From Nitrospira sp. (GTDB taxonomy: Bacteria > Nitrospirota > Nitrospiria > Nitrospirales > Nitrospiraceae), in assembly GCA_024998685.1 (NCBI GenBank), contig JACOEH010000018.1, positions 1-64,000 of the forward strand: 64,000 nucleotides of DNA, read 5' to 3'. Numbering within the stretch: position 1 is the first letter of the stretch; every line of letters starts with the position of its first letter. A program made the translations under genes and the position numbers. The notes under the pieces are model-generated. The model ran no database searches. It worked only from the letters and a program-made list of their open reading frames with translations, and was not told the DNA's origin. Below are positions 28,353-37,071 of the stretch, piece by piece.

Positions 28353-29126
28353 ATGAAGGCGGTAATTCTTGCGGGAGGATGGGGAACTCGACTATCCGAA
28401 GAGACCACTCTGCGACCGAAACCTATGGTGGAAATCGGTGGAAAACCGATCCTGTGGCATATCATGAAGATTTATGCTGCGCACGGGATAAAGGAATTTG
28501 TTATCGGCCTTGGCTACAAGGGAGAAATGATCAAGGACTACTTCCTTAACTTCTATGCTTTCAATAAAGATATTTCGGTCGATCTTGGAAATGGAAAGAC
28601 GACGATTCATGATGGGAAACGACACGAAGATTGGAAAGTGCATCTCGTCGATACCGGTCTGCATACTCAGACAGGAGGTCGGCTTAAACAGCTGAAAAAA
28701 TGGATAGGAGAGAACGAAACGTTTCTATTTACATATGGAGATGGAGTTTCAGATGTCGACATTCAAGCCACTATTAAGTTCCACAAGTCTCACGGAAAGT
28801 TAGCTACGGTGACGTCAGTCCTGCCTCCGGCTAGATTCGGACGACTTGTGTTCGATCAAGATCATATTGTTGGCTTCAAAGAAAAACCTCATGGTGAGGA
28901 AGGCTGGATCAATGGCGGTTTCTATGTTCTCGAGTATAAAGCCATTGATTACATTAAAAGTGATGAGACTGTGTGGGAATGGGATCCAATCCAGCAGCTG
29001 ACGAAAGATAATCAATTGATGGGCTACCGGCATGATCGTTTCTGGTCCTGCATGGATACGCTGAAAGAGAAGAATTATTTGGAAGAGTTATGGCAATCGT
29101 CGAAGGCTCCTTGGAAGGTATGGTAA
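28353..29126 (+). CDS. rfbF: glucose-1-phosphate cytidylyltransferase
   Basis: 257 residues. The nucleotidyltransferase start is intact (KAVILAGGWGTRLSEET, then RPKPMVEIGGKPILWHIM), and the typical RfbF segments follow (TYGDGVSDVDI, FKEKP, NGGFYVLE). It makes CDP-glucose from CTP and glucose-1-phosphate, the entry to CDP-deoxy or branched sugars. AAGGAGG lies eight bases before the ATG at 28353. No typical rfbG (CDP-glucose 4,6-dehydratase) follows; two other SDR enzymes are in the locus instead. Confidence 0.92.
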   Translation: MKAVILAGGWGTRLSEETTLRPKPMVEIGGKPILWHIMKIYAAHGIKEFVIGLGYKGEMIKDYFLNFYAFNKDISVDLGNGKTTIHDGKRHEDWKVHLVDTGLHTQTGGRLKQLKKWIGENETFLFTYGDGVSDVDIQATIKFHKSHGKLATVTSVLPPARFGRLVFDQDHIVGFKEKPHGEEGWINGGFYVLEYKAIDYIKSDETVWEWDPIQQLTKDNQLMGYRHDRFWSCMDTLKEKNYLEELWQSSKAPWKVW

Positions 29127-29299
29127 AATTTTTCTGCCGCTTCGTATTCTTTGGAAATCCTAAAGTAAATGAGTTCTTGAGCCTATGCATTCGGCGCATG
29201 AGGCGATGTTGTCTCGCCGGACATTTAAACGATTAAACGATGCCTTCATTGTTTTAGGGAGGGCAACGGTAAAAAAGGGATTAAATCGGAGGGTAGGGC

Positions 29300-30358
29300 A
29301 TGAAGATTCTAGTTACAGGCAACATGGGCTATATCGGCCCGCTGGTATTGCGTCGTTTGCGAGAATCCCATCCTCAAGCAACTCTTATAGGCTACGATAT
29401 GGGATACTTCGCTCATTGTTTAACGGGTGTTTCCCGACTCCCTGAGAGTCGGGCCGATCAGCAACATTTCGGGGATATCCGACATGTTCCTGAGCAGATC
29501 CTGCAAGGAATCGACGCCATCGTGCATCTCTGTGCCATCTCAAACGATCCCATGGGCGCCAGTTTTGAAAAGGTTACCCTCGGCATCAACCATCGCGCGA
29601 GTATCAATCTTGCCGAGAAAGCAAAGCGGGCGGGCGTGAAGAAGTTTGTGTTCGCATCAAGCTGCAGTGTGTACGGATTTGCCGAAGGTGGTCCTCGTCG
29701 AGAAGAGGATGCCTTGAATCCTCTTACGGCCTATGCCAAATCGAAAGTTCAGACGGAGCAAGACCTGGCATCGCTTGCATCGGAAGCCTTCACAGCGACC
29801 TGCCTCCGGTTTGCGACAGCGTGCGGCATGAGTGACCGGCTGCGATTGGATCTGGTGTTGAATGATTTTGTGGCTGGCGCGCTTGTGTCAAAACACATCA
29901 ATATCCTGAGTGATGGGACACCATGGCGCCCATTAATTCACGTCAAAGATATGGCGAGAGCAATTGATTGGGCTGTGCAGCGAGACCGTCGAGATGGTGG
30001 ATCCTTTCTAACAATAAACGTGGGAAGCGACGCATGGAATTATCAGGTAAAGGATTTGGCGGTAGCTGTAGCCAATCTCGTGCCGAATGTCGAGATTTCG
30101 ATCAATAAAGATGCGCAACCGGATAAACGCTCATATCGGGTAAATTTTGATAAGTTCTTTAAGCTGGCGCAAGGATTTCTCCCTATGGTTGATCTTCAGA
30201 GTGCTGTGAAGGATCTCCGTGATGGACTCATGGCAATGCAGTTCCGCGACCAAGAGTTCCGGACGGGTGAGTTGATACGGCTGGTCGCATTAAAACGATT
30301 GCGAGAGAGTGGTCAGCTGACAGACGACCTTGCGTGGAAAGAGCGAAGCAATGCTTAA
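29300..30358 (+). CDS. NAD-dependent sugar epimerase/dehydratase (extended SDR)
   Basis: 352 residues. The Rossmann motif GNMGYIG (G7, G10, G13) and the active-site pair Y145xxxK149 (TAYAKSK), with the upstream Ser in ASSCSVYG, are intact. The enzyme should epimerise, dehydrate or reduce a nucleotide-activated sugar. Neighbours point to a CDP-sugar as substrate, but this is inference. The start has a GGAGGGTAGGG site. The 173 bp before it hold no gene; GGCGA/TCGCC near 29203-29219 can form a small hairpin. Confidence 0.88.
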   Translation: MKILVTGNMGYIGPLVLRRLRESHPQATLIGYDMGYFAHCLTGVSRLPESRADQQHFGDIRHVPEQILQGIDAIVHLCAISNDPMGASFEKVTLGINHRASINLAEKAKRAGVKKFVFASSCSVYGFAEGGPRREEDALNPLTAYAKSKVQTEQDLASLASEAFTATCLRFATACGMSDRLRLDLVLNDFVAGALVSKHINILSDGTPWRPLIHVKDMARAIDWAVQRDRRDGGSFLTINVGSDAWNYQVKDLAVAVANLVPNVEISINKDAQPDKRSYRVNFDKFFKLAQGFLPMVDLQSAVKDLRDGLMAMQFRDQEFRTGELIRLVALKRLRESGQLTDDLAWKERSNA

Positions 30359-30426
30359 GGGTGGGATCGGTTGTTGTATCGGGTATTGAGCGGCGTATCA
30401 TCCTTTGCCGGGAGGAGATATCTGTT

Positions 30427-31662
30427 ATGGGGCAATCAGGGTGTCGGTCTTGCGGTGCGATGCTTGAGCATACGTTCGTCGATCTCGGTATGTCTCCATT
30501 GGCCAATTCCTACATTAAGCCAGATCACCTGAATCGCATGGAACCCTTCTATCCATTGCGTGTATATGTTTGCGAGAAGTGTTTGCTGGTTCAGTTGCAG
30601 CAATTCTCAACGCCGTCCGATATTTTTTCGGACTACGCGTATTTTTCATCATTTTCGGATTCTTGGCTGGCACACGCAAAAACCTATGTCGACATGATCG
30701 TGGGGCGATTCAGTCTGAATCGCAGTTCCAAAGTAGTAGAGATCGCCAGCAACGACGGATATCTTTTGAAGAACTTCGTATTGCGGGGCATCCCTGTGTT
30801 AGGAGTTGAGCCTGCTTCCAATATAGCTGAGGTGGCGAAGAAGAAGGGTATTCATACGAAGGTGGCCTTTTTCGGAGAGAAGACAGCTCTGGATTTAGCT
30901 GCTGAAGGGTGGGTTGCTGATCTGATTATTGGGAACAATGTGCTGGCCCATGTCCCGGATCTGAATGATTTCGTGAATGGGCTCAAGGTGTTGCTGAAGC
31001 CGAGAGGCCTGATCACCATGGAATTCCCGCATTTGTTTCAGATAATGCGACAGAACCAGTTTGATACCATTTATCAAGAACATTTTTCCTATTTTTCATT
31101 CTTAACGGTCGAGCAGGTGTTTGCTCGGCATGGAATGAAACTGTTCGATGTAGAAGAGCTATCGACTCATGGGGGGTCTCTACGAATCTATGCTTGCCAC
31201 AATGACGATACTTCCAAGCCTATTGAGGGGCGGGCGAAGGAACTGAAATTGCGAGAAGCAACCGCGGGATTCGATCAGCTGAATCACTACCTGTCGTTTA
31301 GTCTACAAGTTGAGGAGACGAAGAGAAAGTTGTTGTCCTTTCTCATCTCTGCGAAACAGGAAGGCAAGCACGTTGTAGGCTATGGGGCTCCTGCAAAGGG
31401 CAATACGTTGCTCAACTATTGCGGAGTTCGTACGGACCTTATTGACTATACGGTAGACCGGAGCCCACATAAGCAAGGACATTTTCTGCCCGGCGTGCAT
31501 ATCCCGATTTATGGGCCGGAACGAGTTCTCGAAACACGCCCTGACTATCTTCTGATTCTGCCCTGGAATCTTCGGGAAGAAGTGATGCAGCAAATGAGTT
31601 ACATTCGGGAGTGGGGAGGGAAGTTTGTCGTTCCGATTCCTGAAGTGCAAGTGCATTCATAA
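30427..31662 (+). CDS. sugar C-methyltransferase, zinc-ribbon plus SAM domain
   Basis: 411 residues from the ATG at 30427, preceded by GGGAGGAG. N-terminal zinc ligands are C6, C9, C49 and C52 (CRSC, CEKC). A SAM-binding Rossmann domain follows (EIASNDGYLLKNF), with the diagnostic TIYQEHFSYFS. The last 120 residues form the C-methyltransferase C-terminal domain (GYGAPAKGNTLLNYCG). Relatives such as TylC3 methylate C3 of NDP-4-keto-deoxysugars, making branched sugars. It follows the cytidylyltransferase and the SDR, so a branched CDP- or dTDP-sugar is likely made here. Confidence 0.9.
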   Translation: MGQSGCRSCGAMLEHTFVDLGMSPLANSYIKPDHLNRMEPFYPLRVYVCEKCLLVQLQQFSTPSDIFSDYAYFSSFSDSWLAHAKTYVDMIVGRFSLNRSSKVVEIASNDGYLLKNFVLRGIPVLGVEPASNIAEVAKKKGIHTKVAFFGEKTALDLAAEGWVADLIIGNNVLAHVPDLNDFVNGLKVLLKPRGLITMEFPHLFQIMRQNQFDTIYQEHFSYFSFLTVEQVFARHGMKLFDVEELSTHGGSLRIYACHNDDTSKPIEGRAKELKLREATAGFDQLNHYLSFSLQVEETKRKLLSFLISAKQEGKHVVGYGAPAKGNTLLNYCGVRTDLIDYTVDRSPHKQGHFLPGVHIPIYGPERVLETRPDYLLILPWNLREEVMQQMSYIREWGGKFVVPIPEVQVHS

Positions 31663-32212
31663 TTTTCTCAGAAACCGCCCCTTGATGGTGTATTCCTGAT
31701 TGATCCTGAGCGGGTACGAGACGACCGAGGAATGTTCATGAGAACTTGGTGCCAACGGGAGTTCGAGACTCATGGGCCTTCCGACCACGTGGGGGCAGTC
31801 AAACGTTTCCGTGAATACCCAGAAAGGCACCATGCGGGGGCTTCACTATCAATCCGCTCCAAACGAGGAAGCGAAGTTGACTCGTTGCACGGCGGGAGCC
31901 ATCTACGGCGTCATCGTCGTCTTACGGCCTGCATCGCCGACGTATTGTCAGCACGTCGGAATAACGCTCTCTGCAGACAATCGTCGGGCTGTCTATGTTC
32001 CGAAATGTTGTGCCTATGGGTTCCTCACTCTCGAACAAAATAGTGAAGTGCCGTACCACATGCCGGAACTCCATGTACCTGCTAGCGCTCGAGGGTTTCG
32101 ATGGGATGATCCTGCCTTTAAGATTGCCTGGCCTGCACCTATTGGAGTCATGTGGGAGAGGGATCGCACATGGTCAACATTTATCAAGAGCAGCAGCACA
32201 TTGCCATCATGA
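31663..32212 (+). pseudogene. frameshifted dTDP-4-dehydrorhamnose 3,5-epimerase-like gene
   Basis: The first part is in one frame (PPLDGVFLIDPERVRDDRG up to EFETHG) and the rest in the next (LPTTWGQSNVSVNTQKGT, MRGLHYQ, GFRWDDPAFKIAWP). The break lies at GGG 31774-31776, where one base too many shifts the frame. The first frame also lacks any ATG, GTG or TTG between the preceding stop (31660-31662) and 31732. The catalytic HYQ segment is intact downstream. The second frame ends in an ATGA overlap with the next gene. It is either a recent pseudogene or an assembly error; programmed shifting is less likely. Confidence 0.8.
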
Positions 32213-33537
32213 CATCAGCCGGTCCCAAAGGGGCAGTGAGATGTGAAGAGTTAGGCAAAGAGCTGCATAACTTCATAGTAGAGCTTTATCCAATATGCCG
32301 GAGCATTACCGGTGAAGGGGTCAGAGAAACCCTTCGAGCCATCCGAAAGCGCATTCCGCTTGAAATACATGAGGTTCCTAGTGGAACCAAGGTGTTTGAT
32401 TGGACGGTTCCACTGGAGTGGAATGTGACCGATGCTTATGTCATGAACCGAGAAGGGAAACGAGTAGTTGATTTCAAAGTTCACAATTTACATCTGATGA
32501 GCTACAGTACACCCATCAGAAAAAAGGTGCCGTTAGCGGAGCTCAGACCCCATTTATTCACCCTGCCGGACTATCCTGAATGGATTCCTTACCGAACCTC
32601 CTATTACAAGGAGAATTGGGGGTTTTGTCTTCGACACACGGATCTCGAACGACTACCCGATGACGAGTACGATGTTGTCATCGATTCGAGTCTTCGACCT
32701 GGTTCACTTACGTATGGCGAGTTCTACGTGCCGGGTGAAATTTCCGATGAGATTCTCATCTCATGCCATGTGTGTCATCCTTCTATGTGTAACGACAATT
32801 TGTCGGGTATTACGGTGGCTGTGAAGCTGGCAGAAACCATGGCTACACGCTCAAGACGATATTCATACCGCTTTCTCTTCATTCCAGGAACAATTGGGTC
32901 GATTACATGGCTAGCTCAGAACGAACAGATGGTGTCTCGCATTAAACATGGGCTTGTTTTGACCGGGGTAGGCGATGCCGGGAACATCACCTACAAAAAG
33001 AGTCGTCAAGACAATGCGGAGATCGACCGGGCGATGGCGCATGTGCTGAGGCATTTAGGAAAGACCTATACCATCATCGATTTTTTCCCTTATGGGTATG
33101 ATGAACGGCAGTATTGTTCTCCGGGATTTGATCTGCCGGTCGGGTGTTTCATGCGGACCCCACATGGCCAATATCCGGAGTATCACTCCTCTGCAGACAA
33201 TCTTGATTTTGTGAAGACGGACTCTCTTGCACAGTCGTACGCCCAATGCCTAGAGGTGTGTGAGCTCTTAGAAGGAAATCGTATGTACATGAATCAAAAC
33301 CCAAAATGCGAACCGCAATTGGGGCGGCGGGGGCTCTATCGTGCAGTTGCCGGTCAACAAGAAAAACAATGGACGGAATTGGCTCTCTTCTGGGTCTTGA
33401 ACGCATCCGACGGACACCATACACTGCTTGATATCGCAGAGCGCGCCGATCTTCCGTTCGGCAAAATTCAATCCGCAGCGGAAGCGCTCTTGGAAGTTGG
33501 GCTATTGAAAGAATGTCGAAGGCCGGGAAATATTTAA
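32209..33537 (+). CDS. DUF4910/DUF2172 aminopeptidase-like protein with C-terminal winged helix
   Basis: 442 residues from the ATG at 32209, whose TGA overlap with the rmlC-like frame supports this start. The Zn-peptidase-like core keeps metal-ligand segments (H187 and H190 in CHVCHPSMCNDNLSG, D196, and EYHSSADN). The last 65 residues form a winged helix (LLDIAERADLPFGKIQSAAE). Such proteins occur in polysaccharide loci; they may be amidohydrolases acting on sugar N-acyl or amide groups, but no reaction is proven. An ORF start at 32152 (GTG) is possible. Confidence 0.8.
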   Translation: MTSAGPKGAVRCEELGKELHNFIVELYPICRSITGEGVRETLRAIRKRIPLEIHEVPSGTKVFDWTVPLEWNVTDAYVMNREGKRVVDFKVHNLHLMSYSTPIRKKVPLAELRPHLFTLPDYPEWIPYRTSYYKENWGFCLRHTDLERLPDDEYDVVIDSSLRPGSLTYGEFYVPGEISDEILISCHVCHPSMCNDNLSGITVAVKLAETMATRSRRYSYRFLFIPGTIGSITWLAQNEQMVSRIKHGLVLTGVGDAGNITYKKSRQDNAEIDRAMAHVLRHLGKTYTIIDFFPYGYDERQYCSPGFDLPVGCFMRTPHGQYPEYHSSADNLDFVKTDSLAQSYAQCLEVCELLEGNRMYMNQNPKCEPQLGRRGLYRAVAGQQEKQWTELALFWVLNASDGHHTLLDIAERADLPFGKIQSAAEALLEVGLLKECRRPGNI

Positions 33538-33551
33538 TGGAGAAGCGAATC

Positions 33552-34484
33552 ATGAACACTATCTATTATGACCCTCCATTCTCGGACGAACGACGCCGCG
33601 AAGAGTTATATCAAGGTCAGCTGCTCGTATATTCTCCCAGGAGGAGTACTCTCTCGTTTATCGAATTTGCCCGGAAATTGATCGAGGAAGCCTTTGCCCC
33701 TTATGATCCGGAGACTGCTCAGCGATATCTTTCCGTTGAACAGTATGCCGACCGCCTTGGAAAACTGAAGCCAAATTTCATCCATCATTCAGAATCAAAA
33801 GCACTCATGCGGGACATTTTTGACGAGATGGGCTGTGATCTTGAAAAGACATATTTTGACGTGCCGAAGATGCGAAGCTCTACCAGCGATAATTATCTGA
33901 CGACGGGAATTGCTTATGCCTGGCATCCGCATCGAGATACGTGGTATTCCGCGCCTCCTTGTCAAATCAATTGGTGGATCCCGATCTATGATATTCAGTC
34001 CAACAATGCCATGGCATTTCACCCGCAGTATTGGAATGTTCCGGTAAAGAATAGCTCAAAGGGATATAATTACTATGTGTGGAATCAGCAAAATCGCGGA
34101 ACACATGTCGCCAGGTTCCTAAAAGAAGATCCCAGGCCGCTACCAAAGCCGACGGAATCGCTTGTTCTTGAACCCCAGGTTCGCCTGATCGTGCCGGCGG
34201 GAGGCATCATTTTGTTTTCGGCCGCCCAGATGCACTCGAGTGTGCCTAATTCTTCTGGGAAAACTCGCTTTAGCATAGATTTTCGTGTTGTAAACCTTGA
34301 TGATGTGGCTGAAAAAAAAGGCGTCCCTCGGGTAGATGAGGAATGTACCGGAACTACCATGAGGGATTATTTGAAGGCTAGCGACCTCTCCCATATTCCC
34401 GCCAATCTTGTGTCACTTTATGATGACGCAACTGCCGATGCCGGTGTGCTCACATATCAACATAAAGTGGAACACAGCGCATGA
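33552..34484 (+). CDS. phytanoyl-CoA dioxygenase-like (2-oxoglutarate/Fe) oxygenase
   Basis: 310 residues. The iron triad is visible as H127 and D129 (HPHRDTW) and distal H228 (AAQMHSSV), with the 2-oxoglutarate-binding Arg at 239 (KTRFSIDFR). GGAGAAG lies eight bases before the ATG at 33552; another ATG at 33537 overlaps the previous stop. It would hydroxylate a sugar or a lipid precursor. Presence next to nucleotide-sugar genes suggests an unusual oxidised sugar. The exact family within the PhyH superfamily is uncertain. Confidence 0.68.
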   Translation: MNTIYYDPPFSDERRREELYQGQLLVYSPRRSTLSFIEFARKLIEEAFAPYDPETAQRYLSVEQYADRLGKLKPNFIHHSESKALMRDIFDEMGCDLEKTYFDVPKMRSSTSDNYLTTGIAYAWHPHRDTWYSAPPCQINWWIPIYDIQSNNAMAFHPQYWNVPVKNSSKGYNYYVWNQQNRGTHVARFLKEDPRPLPKPTESLVLEPQVRLIVPAGGIILFSAAQMHSSVPNSSGKTRFSIDFRVVNLDDVAEKKGVPRVDEECTGTTMRDYLKASDLSHIPANLVSLYDDATADAGVLTYQHKVEHSA

Positions 34485-34517
34485 TGTGTGTGAAGTTTGA
34501 TCTAAGATGATCATCAA

Positions 34518-35357
34518 ATGAGGGGTGGGACTAATCGGCAGAAAGAAGTGGTGGCAGTGCTTCCGGCAGCTGGCAGATCTCTTCGACTGGCTCCGCTTCC
34601 TTGCAGCAAGGAAATACTTCCTGTCGGTTTGCAGGCCATGATTGATCCGCGGGCGTCGCGCCTCAAGGTAGTCAGTCACTACCTGCTTGAATGCCTACAA
34701 AAAGCAGATGTTCGGAAGGGCTATATCGTCATTCGGCAAGGCAAATGGGACATTCCGACTTACTGGGGAGGTGGAGGAATGTTAGGAATGAGCCTTGCTT
34801 ATGTGGTGATCGAAGGTTCGAGTGGCCCGCCTGATACGATTGATCGGGCATATCCATTCGTGAAGGACAAGATCGTAGCATTCGGCTTTCCAGATATTAT
34901 TCTTCGCCCAAAAGAGGTTTTTGTTAAACTGCTGGATCGGTTAAATTATTCAGGGAACGACGTGGTATTGGCACTGTTCCCAGCTCATAACTCCAAGACC
35001 ATGGACATGGTTGATATTGATGCGACTCTTCGCGTTCGAGCGATTCATCTAAAGCCAAGAACGTCACGACTCCGATATGCTTGGTTGTGCGCAGTCTGGA
35101 CACCTGTGTTTACAGAGTTTTTACATCAGTTTGTGCGCCACGTGAAACAAGGTGAAAAGGCTGAAGTGGTCGAAAATCACAGAATCGACGCTCAGGGTGA
35201 TATTCCGGTGGGAGTCGTATTGAAAGAGGCGGTGAAGGCCAAGCTCAAGGTCGACGGAGTCACATTCCCCACGGGGCGGTATATTGATATCGGTACTCCT
35301 CGAGCCCTTTCTATAGTTCACCGGTTTGTATCCCATCATCCTCGGCCATCGTACTGA
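34518..35357 (+). CDS. sugar-1-phosphate nucleotidyltransferase-like protein
   Basis: 279 residues. The N terminus has the nucleotidyltransferase fingerprint VLPAAGRSLRLAPLPCSKE, with ILPVG after it. FGFPDIIL stands where the Mg-binding GD of RmlA is expected, and PTGRYIDIGTPRAL is like the RmlA ending. The usual GDN is thus replaced by GFPD. It is shorter than many RmlA enzymes and may activate a non-glucose sugar. Nucleotide and sugar cannot be told. Confidence 0.72.
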   Translation: MRGGTNRQKEVVAVLPAAGRSLRLAPLPCSKEILPVGLQAMIDPRASRLKVVSHYLLECLQKADVRKGYIVIRQGKWDIPTYWGGGGMLGMSLAYVVIEGSSGPPDTIDRAYPFVKDKIVAFGFPDIILRPKEVFVKLLDRLNYSGNDVVLALFPAHNSKTMDMVDIDATLRVRAIHLKPRTSRLRYAWLCAVWTPVFTEFLHQFVRHVKQGEKAEVVENHRIDAQGDIPVGVVLKEAVKAKLKVDGVTFPTGRYIDIGTPRALSIVHRFVSHHPRPSY

Positions 35358-35557
35358 GAGTGAAGGGTGATACAATTGCGGTGGTCGATGTTCGGGTGTA
35401 GGCAAACCGGAAGCGAGAGTCGGGCGTCGTTGCGGTGTCTAGATACAAAATATGGATAGCTAATTCTTGTATGCCTAAAGGAGTGTCAGGAGATGTGTGT
35501 GATTTGAACGTTGGGTTCGGCAATAATGATGCTGTGCCAACAGAAGGATCAAAAGTT

Positions 35558-36271
35558 ATGAAATACTCTCTGTGGTTTTTCATTATCTCATTGATGTTGG
35601 CGGTAAGCCCAGGCTCCGGATTCTGTGATTCGAGTTTGGTGAAGCCGCCCGCTAAATCACCGACAGATAACACCATGTTGCCTGTTACGACACCTCAGAC
35701 CGAGAAAGCCATCAGCCAGGTGATGATGGATAAACTTTCGAATGCGGTCGGTAGTGAATATGTGATCGGCGCTGAAGATGTCTTGGACATTACTGTATGG
35801 AGGAATCCGGACCTGTCGAAGCAGGTGCAAGTACGTCCTGATGGGCGAATTTCAATGCCAATCATTCGCGACGTGGTGGCCGTAGGGAAAACGCCTACTC
35901 AATTGGCTGAGGAAATGACGAACAAGCTGAAAGAATACGTCCAAAACCCTGTCGTTGCTGTGACCTTGAAAGAAGTCAATAGTTCCAATATCTTCTTGCT
36001 CGGTGAAGTTGCGCATCCTGGGAAATATCCTCTGAAGAGTAAAACCACGCTTTTACAGGGGATTACCATTGCAGGGGGATTCAAAGAATCTGCTGCGAGA
36101 AATCAGATCGTCATTTTTCGATTTACGGAAACTGCGCCAGGTCAAAAGCGATTGACCGCGAGCTACGACGATATTGTGCTCCGCAGCGGAATCAGTGACA
36201 ATTTCGAGCTCAAACCGGGTGATACGCTCGTAGTTCCGAGTGAGTCGATGGTGGTCTTCCCTGGTCGGTAG
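35558..36271 (+). CDS. polysaccharide export protein (OPX/Wza-like), non-lipidated
   Basis: 237 residues from the ATG at 35558. The signal peptide (SLWFFIISLMLAVSPGSGFC) has no good lipobox. The polysaccharide-export domain follows (IGAEDVLDITVWRNPDLSKQ, RPDGRISMPIIRDV) and then a SLBB domain (LLGEVAHPGKYPLKS). These proteins form the outer-membrane exit or periplasmic ring for exported glycan. It is about 120 residues shorter than Wza and lacks the C-terminal helix that crosses the outer membrane. A paralogue follows directly. Confidence 0.9.
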   Translation: MKYSLWFFIISLMLAVSPGSGFCDSSLVKPPAKSPTDNTMLPVTTPQTEKAISQVMMDKLSNAVGSEYVIGAEDVLDITVWRNPDLSKQVQVRPDGRISMPIIRDVVAVGKTPTQLAEEMTNKLKEYVQNPVVAVTLKEVNSSNIFLLGEVAHPGKYPLKSKTTLLQGITIAGGFKESAARNQIVIFRFTETAPGQKRLTASYDDIVLRSGISDNFELKPGDTLVVPSESMVVFPGR

Positions 36272-36292
36272 GGAATACCGGAAAGGATTACC

Positions 36293-36943
36293 GTGGACAA
36301 TTACGAGAGATGGCCAAGGATGGGCACGGCATATCTGTCAAAGATGAGAACTCTATCGATTGGGATCTTGTTGTGCGCCTTCACTGTCCAAACCGGTTGT
36401 CTGGGGCCAGTGACATCGAGAGAATATAAAGCCTCCGATGTTCCGACTGAATTCCTTCTCGGGTCTGAAGACCTAATAGAAATCAATGTCTGGAAGAATC
36501 CGGATCTGTCAAGGGTTACGTTGATACGGCCGGATGGATATGTCTCGATGCCAATCATCGGCGACATTCAGGCGGCAGGCCTTACGGCAGAGGCTCTTGC
36601 TGCACAGATTACCGATCGCCTGAAAGGCTACATCCAAAATCCGTCGGTATCGGTCAACGTCAAAGAGCTCAACAGTTATTCGGTGTTTGTGTTGGGAGAA
36701 GTGACGAAGCCGGGTAAGTATCAGCTTAAATCGTATGTCACGGTGCTCCAAGCTATTTCCATGGCCGGAGGCTTCACAAACTATGCGAGCAAGAATCGGT
36801 TGCAAGTTGTGCGTGTGATAGAAAGCCCCGGTCACAAACGTCAGGAGATCCATATTCCACTTCGTTATGATGATCTCGTCAGCGGTCGTGGTGAACCAGG
36901 TAACATCGTGTTGGCCTCCGGCGATACGGTGGTTGTACCGTGA
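36293..36943 (+). CDS. polysaccharide export lipoprotein (OPX/Wza-like)
   Basis: 216 residues from a GTG with GGAAAGGA upstream; an ATG at 36344 is a shorter alternative. The signal peptide ends in the lipobox QTGC, so unlike its neighbour it is lipidated. The export domain (LGSEDLIEINVWKNPDLSRV, RPDGYVSMPIIGDI) and the SLBB domain (VLGEVTKPGKYQLKS) closely parallel the gene before it, so the two are a tandem duplication. Both lack a long C-terminal pore helix. Confidence 0.9.
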   Translation: MDNYERWPRMGTAYLSKMRTLSIGILLCAFTVQTGCLGPVTSREYKASDVPTEFLLGSEDLIEINVWKNPDLSRVTLIRPDGYVSMPIIGDIQAAGLTAEALAAQITDRLKGYIQNPSVSVNVKELNSYSVFVLGEVTKPGKYQLKSYVTVLQAISMAGGFTNYASKNRLQVVRVIESPGHKRQEIHIPLRYDDLVSGRGEPGNIVLASGDTVVVP

Positions 36944-37071
36944 CGGAGCCATGCAAAATCTCCGAGACACCGCTGGCTTCATTTCCATCAAGTCCTAGGC
37001 AGACGGAACGACAATCAGATCTGTGATCCGTTCCTTCATCCGTGAGCAGCCATCCCTGAGAAGGAGTTTTA

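Noticed and set aside
31732-32043. The first rmlC frame as a complete protein of its own
   Set aside because: After residue 15 it leaves the family sequence, which continues in the next frame.
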